A stretch of 64,000 bases of DNA from Chloroflexota bacterium. GTDB lineage: Bacteria > Chloroflexota > Anaerolineae > Aggregatilineales > J027. The notes under the pieces were generated by a model. That model was given only the letters and a program-made list of their open reading frames with translations. It did not search any database and was not told where the DNA came from. Location: positions 1 through 64,000 of the forward strand of contig JABFGB010000004.1 of NCBI GenBank assembly GCA_013112715.1. The letters are read 5' to 3'. Every line of letters begins with the position of its first letter. Positions within the stretch are counted from its first letter, which is position 1. Positions 1 through 8,700 of this stretch are shown here, piece by piece. A program made the translations under genes and the position numbers.

Positions 1-207
1 AAGCGGCGGTGGTGCGGCAGGGGGTGGCGAACTCGGTGGCGGGTAGGGTTCTGAATATTGGGGCGGTGGTGGACTCATGCGGCGTTGGCTTTCATAGCCC
101 CGACGCGGCATTCGTTCTGGCAGAGGTAGCTTTTCCTCTGGGCGGGTTGAATCAAACATGCGGGTTGGGTCTTCGGACGGGTCGGTAGGAGGGGGTTGGT
201 TGCTCAT
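1..207 (-). CDS. Proline-rich protein, N-terminal part (runs off window)
   Basis: An open frame of 69 codons starts with ATG (207-205) and runs without a stop off the left edge. The protein starts MSNQPPPTDPSEDPTRMFD and is very rich in proline, arginine and serine, with a run of PPPPQ and later PPPSSPPPAAPPP. This is a disordered N-terminal region such as is seen in front of a membrane or FHA/Ser-Thr kinase domain, but no folded domain is visible here. It begins 17 bases after the polX stop codon on the same strand, so the two are probably co-transcribed. Function unknown. Confidence 0.6.
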   Translation of the reverse strand, partial: MSNQPPPTDPSEDPTRMFDSTRPEEKLPLPERMPRRGYESQRRMSPPPPQYSEPYPPPSSPPPAAPPPL

Positions 208-224
208 TTGAAATTATCCCTTCA

Positions 225-1964
225 TCACTGACCGCGTGATCGCAGCCAATCCAATAATTGCCCCGTTGACCATGTATTGATAACGTTTTCGGGTTGAATC
301 CACCCGCGCCGGGCGATTGCGACTCCGTAATGGGTCAAATCCAATTCACCCGCACTATGCGCATCGGTATTGATGGCGAGCTTAATCCCCAATTCTTGAG
401 CACGGCGGGCATGACTATCATCCAAATCCAAACGGCGCGGATTCGCGTTAATTTCCATCACCATGCCATGTTCCTTTGCTGCTGTAAATATCGTGTCCAT
501 ATCCAAGTCGGCGGGTTCGCGTTCAGGAATCAATTGACCACGTGGGTGCCCAATGATGTCCACATGCGGATTACGGATAGCATTTAACAATCGTTGCGTA
601 ATTTCTTCGCGCGACTGTCGTAAACTGGTATGTAATGAGGCAATCACTAAGTCGAGTTGGGCCAATACCTCATCGGGATAATCCAGCGCGCCGTCGGACT
701 TAATTTCCATTTCTGTGCCATGTAGAACTGTGAAATCCGGCCCCATTTCGGCGTCCACCTCACGGATCGCCTTTTGCTGTTCCATCAGGCGCTCGATGCT
801 GAGGCCATTGGCAATGCCTAGACTCCGCGAATGGTCGGTGATAACGATATGGCTTAGTCCACGCTGACGGGCGGCTTCTGCCATCTCACGTATCGAAAGA
901 TGGCCGTCGCTCCAAGTGGTGTGCATATGCAAATCGCCACGAATATCTGCTAATTCAATCAGGTGCGGTAAATTGCCAGCCTGCGCCGCTTCAACCTCGC
1001 CTCGGTCTTCGCGCAGTTCCGGCGGGATATAGGGCAGACCCAGCGTCTTATAAACTTCTTCCTCCGTTGCGCACAAAACTACCTCTTCACCTGTCGCCGC
1101 ATTGGAAAAGGCGGTTTCGTTCAAACTCAACCCTTTTTTGAGGGCAATTTCACGCAGTCGGACATTATGATCTTTTGACCCGGTGAAATAGGAGAGGGCC
1201 GTACCATAACGCGCCGCTGGCAAAACCCGCACATCCACCTGTAACCCTTGCAGAAGTTCCACCGAACTCTTGGTGGGGCCATGACCCAAGATTCGCGCGA
1301 CATCGGGCCGATTGACAAAGGCATCCATAATCGGTGCAGCATCATCCGACACAATCAGAATATCCACGTCCCCGATGGTGGATTTATAACGTCGTAGACT
1401 GCCTGCAATGTCACCATACTGTGCCTGTGGTAGCTTTAGCAGATCATTTAAGATGGATTGGGCAATGGGCAGAACGATGCCAATCGAGAGGCGGTTGGTG
1501 CGTCGTTTGAGCGCTTCGATCCCTTCCAAAATCTTCTGCTCGCTTTTGGCCCCCATCCCGCTCATCCCACGCAGTTTACCTTCGCGTGCAGCACTCTCCA
1601 ATTCTGGTAGCGTAAGAATACCCAATTCCTGCCAGAAGCGTTTGACCTTTTTTGGCCCAACGCCATTGACATGCAGAATTTCGACCAGACTCAATGGGAT
1701 TTCCGCCGTAATCCGCTTGTAAAATTGCAGTTCACCCGTCGTCAGCATTTCCTCAATTTTGTCGGCCAGTGTATCCCCAATGTTCGGCAGTTCGGTCAGC
1801 TTGCCTTCAGCGTGGATGGTACTGAGGTCGCGTGGCAAATCTCGAATGGTCTGCGCCCCTTCTCGATAGGCCAAGACCCGGAAAACACTCTCACCTTTGA
1901 TTTCGAGGAGGTCGGCAATGTTTTCGAAAATCTCTGCAATGTCGCGGTTGGTTAGCCGTGCCAA
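225..1964 (-). CDS. polX: DNA polymerase X family protein with PHP domain (PolX)
   Basis: 579 residues, the usual length of bacterial PolX. An N-terminal 8-kDa-like domain carries helix-hairpin-helix signatures (VNGVGPKK at about residue 99). The polymerase palm follows, with the GSLRR nucleotide-binding motif (residues 188-192) and the metal-binding pair in GDVDIL (D199, D201). From about residue 344 there is a PHP phosphoesterase domain beginning DLHMHTTWSDG and containing ITDHS and INTDAHS, its metal ligands. In this family the polymerase fills short gaps in base excision or break repair and the PHP domain gives 3'-5' exonuclease or phosphatase activity. It is first in a probable two-gene minus-strand operon. 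Confidence 0.95.
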   Translation of the reverse strand: MARLTNRDIAEIFENIADLLEIKGESVFRVLAYREGAQTIRDLPRDLSTIHAEGKLTELPNIGDTLADKIEEMLTTGELQFYKRITAEIPLSLVEILHVNGVGPKKVKRFWQELGILTLPELESAAREGKLRGMSGMGAKSEQKILEGIEALKRRTNRLSIGIVLPIAQSILNDLLKLPQAQYGDIAGSLRRYKSTIGDVDILIVSDDAAPIMDAFVNRPDVARILGHGPTKSSVELLQGLQVDVRVLPAARYGTALSYFTGSKDHNVRLREIALKKGLSLNETAFSNAATGEEVVLCATEEEVYKTLGLPYIPPELREDRGEVEAAQAGNLPHLIELADIRGDLHMHTTWSDGHLSIREMAEAARQRGLSHIVITDHSRSLGIANGLSIERLMEQQKAIREVDAEMGPDFTVLHGTEMEIKSDGALDYPDEVLAQLDLVIASLHTSLRQSREEITQRLLNAIRNPHVDIIGHPRGQLIPEREPADLDMDTIFTAAKEHGMVMEINANPRRLDLDDSHARRAQELGIKLAINTDAHSAGELDLTHYGVAIARRGWIQPENVINTWSTGQLLDWLRSRGQ

Positions 1965-2286
1965 TGGGCAGTCCTCTGTTGCTGGCGTTCAATTTCCAAA
2001 GTAAGTATAGCGCAAGCACATGGCCTTTGCAGGTCGTATCCTACACACTCGGCCACTCTCCAAATATTAGCACATTTATTCTGTTTTTTGAACCCGTATA
2101 GAAGACCGTATGAGATTGGTTATATTTGCGCTACAATCACCCCTTGTGAACAATTTAAGGTAAAATAGTGGATGAATTTAGACTTGATGCGAAAATTCAT
2201 TTTTTAAGGTAGAAGACTTACATATTATTAGAAAAATTATCTCGGACGCAATGATTATCTACTACACGGATTGATGCGGGGGAACT
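1965..2286. other. Intergenic region between divergent polX and FHA gene
   Basis: 322 bases without a gene, AT-rich in its right half. It must hold the promoters for polX (leftward) and the FHA gene (rightward). I see AT-rich hexamers (TAAAAT near 2161, TACAAT near 2131) but no -35/-10 pair with good spacing, so no promoter is called. The FHA gene has a good ribosome site, GGGGGAA, just before its ATG. Confidence 0.5.
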
Positions 2287-3135
2287 ATGCAGAAATGCCC
2301 AACCTGCGGTCACACGAACCGCCCCGGTGTTGTTTTTTGTGAGAACTGCGGTACCAATCTCATCGCCGGTGCGCGACCTCAGTCTACGAAGGCTTTAGAT
2401 GGCGAGAAGCAAACCGAACTGGAAACATCGTTGGGCCGTTCTGTGTTTGACACAGGGGAACAGGGAACCGCGATTTTCCCGGAAGACGGCATCTTGCGTA
2501 TGGAGATTGATGGAAGCCCCGACCCCATCATCATGCGTTTTGAGCATCACGAGATGATTCTAGGGCGTCGTGATCCTGCGACGGGTGCGCTTCCCGATGT
2601 TGATCTTACCCCATTTGCAGGCTATCGCATGGGGGTGAGCCGTCGTCACAGCCTCATACGTTTAACCGACAAACGTTTCCTTGAAATTTTGGATTTAGGC
2701 AGCGCCAATGGAACGATGGTGAATGGTCGCCGTTTAGAGCCACATCATCCAGAGACTTTGCATGACGGAGATCGTGTAAAACTAGGGGAAATCACTTTGA
2801 TGGTGCGTTTCCAAAAATCACCCACCGATGGAGAGACACCTGTCACCAAACCCATCGAACCGATGGACGCCACGAGTCAACCCCAGACGGCTTTACTTGG
2901 CGGTCCGGTTGAATCTTCGCCTGCACCTGTCCAACCACCGGCCAGTCCACCTCAACCGCTGGTCGTCCAGTCCCCTTCACCTGAACCACCACCACCGCCT
3001 GCTGGCACAACCACCAAGCCTGCTGCTCCATCCGATGCCCCACCTAGTCCTACACCGGATAAAACTTTGGATACTCAGCGTGTGGATGATAAACCGCCCT
3101 CAGATAAATCTAAATCCGAGCCTCCCAAGAGCTAA
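2287..3135 (+). CDS. Zinc-ribbon and FHA domain protein
   Basis: 282 residues. Residues 1-25 form a zinc ribbon with two CxxC knuckles (CPTC and CENC). An FHA domain spans about residues 80-180, with GRR, SRRH and the NG pair in LGSANGTMVNGRRL, the residues that read phosphothreonine. The C-terminal 90 residues are a proline- and serine-rich tail with no fold. No membrane segment. FHA proteins act as phosphothreonine-dependent adaptors, usually for Ser/Thr kinases; no kinase lies in this window, so the partner is unknown. The ATG at 2287 follows GGGGGAA at good spacing. Confidence 0.85.
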   Translation: MQKCPTCGHTNRPGVVFCENCGTNLIAGARPQSTKALDGEKQTELETSLGRSVFDTGEQGTAIFPEDGILRMEIDGSPDPIIMRFEHHEMILGRRDPATGALPDVDLTPFAGYRMGVSRRHSLIRLTDKRFLEILDLGSANGTMVNGRRLEPHHPETLHDGDRVKLGEITLMVRFQKSPTDGETPVTKPIEPMDATSQPQTALLGGPVESSPAPVQPPASPPQPLVVQSPSPEPPPPPAGTTTKPAAPSDAPPSPTPDKTLDTQRVDDKPPSDKSKSEPPKS

Positions 3136-3137
3136 TT

Positions 3138-4031
3138 TTAAACGGGGTAGTGATCTAGGGCCTCAAAATATCTGGTGGCGAAGCCGCCATTATCGGTGGC
3201 GATGAGCGCCCCTGACAATTTGTTGACCACCAATTCGCCAAAGTGATTAATCAACCGCCGTACTTGGTCGGTCATCACAGTCATAAAATCGTCCCATGTG
3301 ATGTCGCCGGGGAGTTCGGGTTCTTTCATAGCGCGGGTACTGGCGATGTAGTTGATCACAGGCTGCACTTCTGAAAATACAAATGCGCTTGGGATGTCGT
3401 GGCGCACAACGGCCCTAAAATGCCGTGCGAGCTTCACCGCCCCGTTTTCAAGTGAAAAGCTCCCTTGCAGTGGATTAAACAGGGCCTCTTCTTCTTTGAC
3501 GGGATGTCCGAGCAAGCTAAATGCACGCCGCATCAAAATGCTAAACTCTGCCATTGAAAGATGGCTGTTTGTGGCGGCAATCAACACCCCATCTGGCTTT
3601 AGAACACGGTGGATTTCTTGCACTGTCGTATCAAAATCGGCTACGTGAAACAAGACATGATTTGCCAGCACTACATCAAATGTATTGTCGGCAAAAGGAA
3701 TCGCTTCCAGATCGCCAACGAGCAACTCCGTTTCGGCGGCGCGTTCATGGGAACGGGCTTTGCGAATCATGCCCTCAGATAAATCGAATGACACCAGTCT
3801 ACCATTGGGGATATGGTTTAAAATGCCATCGAAATAAATCCCCGGCCCACATCCCGCATCCAAAGCAAATTCATCGCCGCGCCATTGATGCCGATCCAAG
3901 ACCCAATAAGGAAAATCGAATTGGGGAACACTATATAATTTATGTGTTTGGTATCGTAAGGTAACAGCCTGTTCATCGGCGTAGGCGTTTCGCAGCAGCA
4001 CATCGCGGTTGGTGTGGGGCTTGCTGGACAT
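3138..4031 (-). CDS. Class I SAM-dependent methyltransferase
   Basis: 297 residues. The SAM-binding motif I is ALDAGCGPG (residues about 56-64), followed by the acidic end of strand 2 (VSFDLS) and motif IV-like VLANHVLFHV, as in the Methyltransf_11 family. The C-terminal third is a helical cap with no recognised specificity. The gene is convergent with the FHA gene with only two bases between stops. The substrate cannot be read from the sequence; small-molecule or lipid methylation is typical of this subfamily. Confidence 0.85.
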   Translation of the reverse strand: MSSKPHTNRDVLLRNAYADEQAVTLRYQTHKLYSVPQFDFPYWVLDRHQWRGDEFALDAGCGPGIYFDGILNHIPNGRLVSFDLSEGMIRKARSHERAAETELLVGDLEAIPFADNTFDVVLANHVLFHVADFDTTVQEIHRVLKPDGVLIAATNSHLSMAEFSILMRRAFSLLGHPVKEEEALFNPLQGSFSLENGAVKLARHFRAVVRHDIPSAFVFSEVQPVINYIASTRAMKEPELPGDITWDDFMTVMTDQVRRLINHFGELVVNKLSGALIATDNGGFATRYFEALDHYPV

Positions 4032-4142
4032 AACAGATCAGCGTCCTCGTTTAGCGTGGTAAAACTTTATTCAAGAGTTCGATGCTTAGTTTACTATACA
4101 TTCAAGCCCACAAGAATACAAAAACCCTTGTGGGTAGCGTAT

Positions 4143-4664
4143 CTAACTTTCTGAATTTCGTTGAATTTCCACTGGATACCGGATCGTATTCAACACCGGA
4201 CAGGTCATTTCAACTTCTTCATGCAAGCGCCGTAGGTCATCCCCGGAGGCCGGACTTTCAACATGGGCCGTGTAAGTTATATCCTGCAAGCGCGGGGGTT
4301 TATCATAGGCCAATCCGACCACCCCTGCCATATCCAATTTGCCCATAATCTCGATTTCAATGTGATCGAGCGGGACATTCATCAACGCGGCTTGAATCAA
4401 ATAGGTATGCACTAAGCAACTTGCGACTGCCCCCAACAGCATTTCCGGCGCAGTTGGCCCCAACGCATGTCCGGCCAAACCCGGTGCGGCATCTGTGACC
4501 ATGACCGATTCACCCATCTTGGTTGGCCTTGCTCCTGTAATGCCAGCTACTTTGGATGAGGCCGTCAGCGTAATTACCGCTTTCTCCGGGGTGTTTTGGA
4601 AGTCGGTGCGGCGTTCCGCTAAAACCGATGATTTGCGTGCCAAATAGCTGTCGAGTTTCGCCAT
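4143..4664 (-). CDS. OsmC/Ohr family protein
   Basis: 173 residues counted from ATG 4664, which has AGGAA eight bases upstream; an in-frame start at 4745 has no ribosome site. The OsmC signature is clear: PTAPEMLLGAVASCLVHTY contains the first conserved cysteine and EVEMTCPVLNTI the second. The family comprises thiol peroxidases acting on organic hydroperoxides, or relatives of unknown substrate. It lies downstream of a terminator, so it is probably transcribed on its own. Confidence 0.85.
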   Translation of the reverse strand: MAKLDSYLARKSSVLAERRTDFQNTPEKAVITLTASSKVAGITGARPTKMGESVMVTDAAPGLAGHALGPTAPEMLLGAVASCLVHTYLIQAALMNVPLDHIEIEIMGKLDMAGVVGLAYDKPPRLQDITYTAHVESPASGDDLRRLHEEVEMTCPVLNTIRYPVEIQRNSES

Positions 4665-4733
4665 TGGGATATTCCTATAGTGGATTTTGAGCGTACTCTC
4701 AAGTGTAACACGCTCTGATAAAAAGGGAACAAA

Positions 4734-4762
4734 AAAGGCACGCACTTTGGGGGCGTACCTTT
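4734..4762 (-). terminator. Rho-independent terminator after DUF427 gene
   Basis: Inverted repeat AAAGG-N-ACGC / GCGT-N-CCTTT with a nine-base loop. On the minus strand the stem is followed by a T-run, so it fits the end of the gene at 4785-5069. Confidence 0.7.
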
Positions 4763-4784
4763 GGAAATTTACGATACGTCAGGT

Positions 4785-5069
4785 TTAGGGTTCAACTTTT
4801 ACACCGCGCCAAAAAGCCACATAACCCTTGATGTTGTTGGCGGCGGACTTGGGGTTAGGGTAGAACCAAGCGGCGTTCAAATTCGTCTGCCCGTTGACCT
4901 CAATATTGTAATAACTGGCCTCGCCCTTCCAGCCGCAGATGGTTTTCTTTTGGCTCTCGCTTAGAAACTCAGATTTGACGGTTTCGGGTGGAAAATAATG
5001 GTTGCCTTCAACCATCTCAGTACGTTTACTTTCTGCAATCACAACACCATTCCAAATTGCCTTGGGCAT
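4785..5069 (-). CDS. DUF427 domain protein
   Basis: 94 residues, full length for the single-domain form of this family. Diagnostic residues are AIWNGVVIAES, VEGNHYFPPE, CGWKGEASYY and AAWFYPNPK. The biochemical role is not established. The start is firm: GAGGAG stands nine bases before the ATG. It has its own terminator. Confidence 0.88.
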   Translation of the reverse strand: MPKAIWNGVVIAESKRTEMVEGNHYFPPETVKSEFLSESQKKTICGWKGEASYYNIEVNGQTNLNAAWFYPNPKSAANNIKGYVAFWRGVKVEP

Positions 5070-5206
5070 AACAATAACTCCTCACTGTCTTCCCTCAACA
5101 TGTACCTGTATATTTGACTCATAGTAGCCCTAAAAGGTTACTGCCTAAACCGCAATTTTAAGCAATATTAATCAGATTTTCATTTAATACACCCAAGTGA
5201 GGCAGT

Positions 5207-5713
5207 ATGTTTAATACTCAATTTCGACCTAACCAAATCCACCCCTCCGCGTTTATTGCATCCGGCGCGGTGATCGTCGGGGATGTCATCTTAGCCGAAC
5301 TGACCAGCATTTGGTTTAATGCCGTTTTGCGCGGCGATACCACCCCTATCACTATTGGCGCACGCAGCAATATTCAAGATGGGGCGATTCTCCATGCCGA
5401 CCCCGGTTTCCCGGCTGAAATTGGTGAAGGAGTGACGGTAGGGCATGGTGCGATTGTGCATGGCGCAAAAATCGGCCATAACACAGTCATTGGCATGGGG
5501 GCAATTGTATTAAATGGCGCTGTTGTGGGCGAAAATTGTATTGTAGGCGCGGGGGCGCTGATTACCGAAGGCAAGATTTTTCCATCTGGTGTCTTGATTA
5601 TAGGTAGCCCCGCCAAAGCCGTGCGTGAATTGACCGAAGATGACATTAACCGCAATTATCTGTCTGCGGAAACCTATGTGATGCGTTCACGGGCGTTTAT
5701 GACGGGGGAATGA
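5207..5713 (+). CDS. Gamma-class carbonic anhydrase-like left-handed beta-helix protein
   Basis: 168 residues. The protein is built of hexapeptide repeats (for example VIVGDV, TVGHGA, TVIGMG, CIVGAG). The three metal-ligand histidines of the gamma carbonic anhydrase/YrdA family are present in ILHADPG, TVGHGAIVHG. It ends in the usual C-terminal helix. Known members hydrate CO2 or are enzymatically silent; which applies here is not visible. GTGAGG precedes the ATG and a bidirectional terminator follows. Confidence 0.88.
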   Translation: MFNTQFRPNQIHPSAFIASGAVIVGDVILAELTSIWFNAVLRGDTTPITIGARSNIQDGAILHADPGFPAEIGEGVTVGHGAIVHGAKIGHNTVIGMGAIVLNGAVVGENCIVGAGALITEGKIFPSGVLIIGSPAKAVRELTEDDINRNYLSAETYVMRSRAFMTGE

Positions 5714-5746
5714 AAAAGGGGCAAGTCCGAAGACCTGCTCCCTTTT
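5713..5746. terminator. Bidirectional terminator between convergent genes
   Basis: Hairpin AAAAGGGGCAAGTC / GACCTGCTCCCTTTT with CGAA loop, one bulge and one mismatch. T-runs follow on both strands, so it serves the carbonic anhydrase-like gene and the pullulanase gene. Confidence 0.8.
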
Positions 5747-5757
5747 GATCTAAGAAT

Positions 5758-8700
5758 TTACTGCGCGGGGATCACAAATACGGCGGTAGTACGTGCCGGA
5801 ATGGTGAATGTACCGGAGGCACTGTCATAGGCCGAACCCTGCACGATGGGATCAACAGAAGTTGCCTGTACCGGATGTAGATTGAGGGTCAGGCCCGCCA
5901 ACTGCGCCTCGGTATAGGTAATATCTGCACCCGTCGCGTTGAAAATGACTACGACCATATCATAGTTCGGGTCAATATCGCCGCTGCTGCCTTCGACAAT
6001 TTGCATCACAATGACACCGGGCATTTGCTCTGGGCCGTTGTTGAAGAAGCGTACCTGTTCTTGAATTTGGGCCGCTGTTTGCAAACGGAACAAGGGCGAA
6101 CTCTTGCGGATTTGCAGCATCTCGCGGAAGTGCAGCACCGTGTTCATGATGTCATCCGGGCCGGGGACGATATTGGGATTTTCCAGCAAGGGCTGAATGA
6201 CGGGCCAATCGCCGCCATTGTCCCCTTCAGGTGGCAAGCCAACCGCCCAGTTGTTGGTTTGATAGGTGAAGTCTAGCACGTTGAACCAGTCGCCAGAGTT
6301 ATAGCTGTTCTTGTCCATTGACTTCGAGCGCAGCATATCCATCCCGGCATGGAAAAATGGCACACCTTGACTGAGCGCCACAATATCAATGCCAAGATTT
6401 TGCATACGCACCCGATCCGCTACGGTGGCTGCTTCAGGCGCTTTGTATTGAATCAGATCAAACAGCGTCTGATTATCATGCGCTTCAGCATAGACAATAT
6501 GTTCTTGCGGGTCGAGGGTATATCCAGCGGGATTGCCGTTATAGTCAATTTCCGCCCCTGTCACCGTTTCACCTTCAGCATTGACGAGGGTATAGTCACG
6601 CAGATTGCCTGCCAACCCAACTTTGATTTGGTCGGCAAAATGCAGCAAACGGGCCGCTTGTTCTTCAGGTGTGCCATCGGTGACGCCGTTGGGTTCAAGC
6701 GATAGGCCGCTGACGAAGCCTTGATCTTGGAAGCCACCAAAAGGACTACCACCACGCACCGCATCCCGCAGACGGTCATTAAATGTGCCGATGCCCGTGC
6801 CACCCATATTCAACTGGGTCGCATTGACGCCGCGTGCATTTTGGGCCACTTCGCCAAAATCCCAACCTTCACCATAAAGGTAAATGGATTTACCATCTAC
6901 GCCGCTGTTTTCAATCGTCAAGGCATCCAACGCCGCCCGGACATGCTCCATGTTGGCGCGCATATGATGACCCATCAGGTCAAAGCGGAAGCCATCCACC
7001 TTATACTGGGTGGCCCACATGACTACCGAGTCAATCATGAGTTTTTCCATCATGTTGTGTTCGGTAGCAGTATTGGCGCAGCAGGTACTGGTGGCAACTG
7101 TGCCGTTATCATCCAAACGGTGATAGTAGCCGGGCACGATACGATCCAGCACGGATTTTTCGTTCTGCCCGCTGGAATTGGTGTGGTTATAGACCACATC
7201 CATCACCACACGTAGCCCATTCTGATTGAGCGCCTGTACCATTTCGCGGAATTCAACGACACGGGTTGTACCATCAGGATTGGTGGAATAGCTGCCTTCG
7301 GGCACGCTGTAATGGTAAGGATCATAGCCCCAATTAAAGGCGTCTTGGTCACGAGTGGCATCAATGAGTTCCTGCTGGTTGGAGGCCGCCGGGCCAAACC
7401 CTGCCAGTTCTTCAAAGGTCGGGCCAACCCATGCGGTGCGGTCTTCATTGATGGTTGCAATGTCGAACACAGGCAGCAGATGGACATGAGTCAACCCTGC
7501 CTGTGCCAGCGCGATTAAGTGCGCCATGCCGTTGCTGTCGGTCAGGGTGAAGGCCTTGTATGTTCCCTTCAATTCGTCCGGTACAGCCGGGTCGCTTACA
7601 CTGAAATCGCGGACATGCAGTTCATACAACACAATATCTTCCGGCGCGGCGAGTGGCGGTTTCTGCAAATCTACCCAACCAGTCGGGGCAAGGGATGGGT
7701 CAGACAGGTCAACAATCTGGCTGCGGGTGCTGTTGGTCGAAAGGCTAACCGAATAGGGGTCAGTCACCAAATTCTTGACTACCGCCCCTTCTTTGGGCAC
7801 ATAGACCTCAACTTCATATAGATAGAACTTGCCATTCCAATCGTCTACCGAACCTGTCGCTGTCCAAACACCAGTGGCGGGGTCAAGCGTCATCGGGGTG
7901 GTGGTGCTGGTGGTCGCTTCGGCGGAATCGGCAAAAATGTGGAGGGTAACATTACGGGCGGTGGGTGCCCAGACGCTGAGGCTGATACCATCGGCGCTGT
8001 AGACCGGGCCAAGTTTGCCATCGTAGGTATACAGTTCATCCAATACACCCGGAATTTGTAGGCCAGTCGCATCTACCGCGTTGCCATCGGGGTCAATGGC
8101 GCCAACCGCGATCTGCCCTTTGAGCAATTCGGGCACTCGCGCGGCATCACTCAATTTCAGAGCCAACGCGCCTTCGAGATGCGGGAATTTCGCCAAGATT
8201 TCTTCACTGATTCCGCCGGGGTCTACCGTCAGGGGGAAGGATTCGCCGCCTGTGACACCCGTTGAAGTGAGGGTAAGCCCACCATCCGGCGCATAGTATA
8301 GGGTAAAGGTGCTGCCTTCTGGGGCATCCACTTTCCATGCAATCGTGTCGGGTGTCACCCAATGGGCTTGTAGCATGGATAGGTTGCCTTTGGGAGCACC
8401 TGCCACATTAATTGTCATCACTTTGGTTTCCGAGTTCCATTCAAAGAGGACTTCTTTGCCAATCGAAGAAAAGACAATGTTGGCACCGCCGGGAGCACCA
8501 TCCGCGCCATAGTTTTCGTCCCATGAAAGGTTAACGGCAACCTTTGCCTCGAAAGTACCTTCAGGGACACCACTCGCGGTATAGGTGTAGATGCCATCGC
8601 CGTCCGGGTCTTGCAGCCACGTTAGCAAGCAGGCGGGTTCCCAGTCACCACCATTGCCGTTGGTATCGGGACAACCAACTTCGCTTTGATAACTTCCCGG

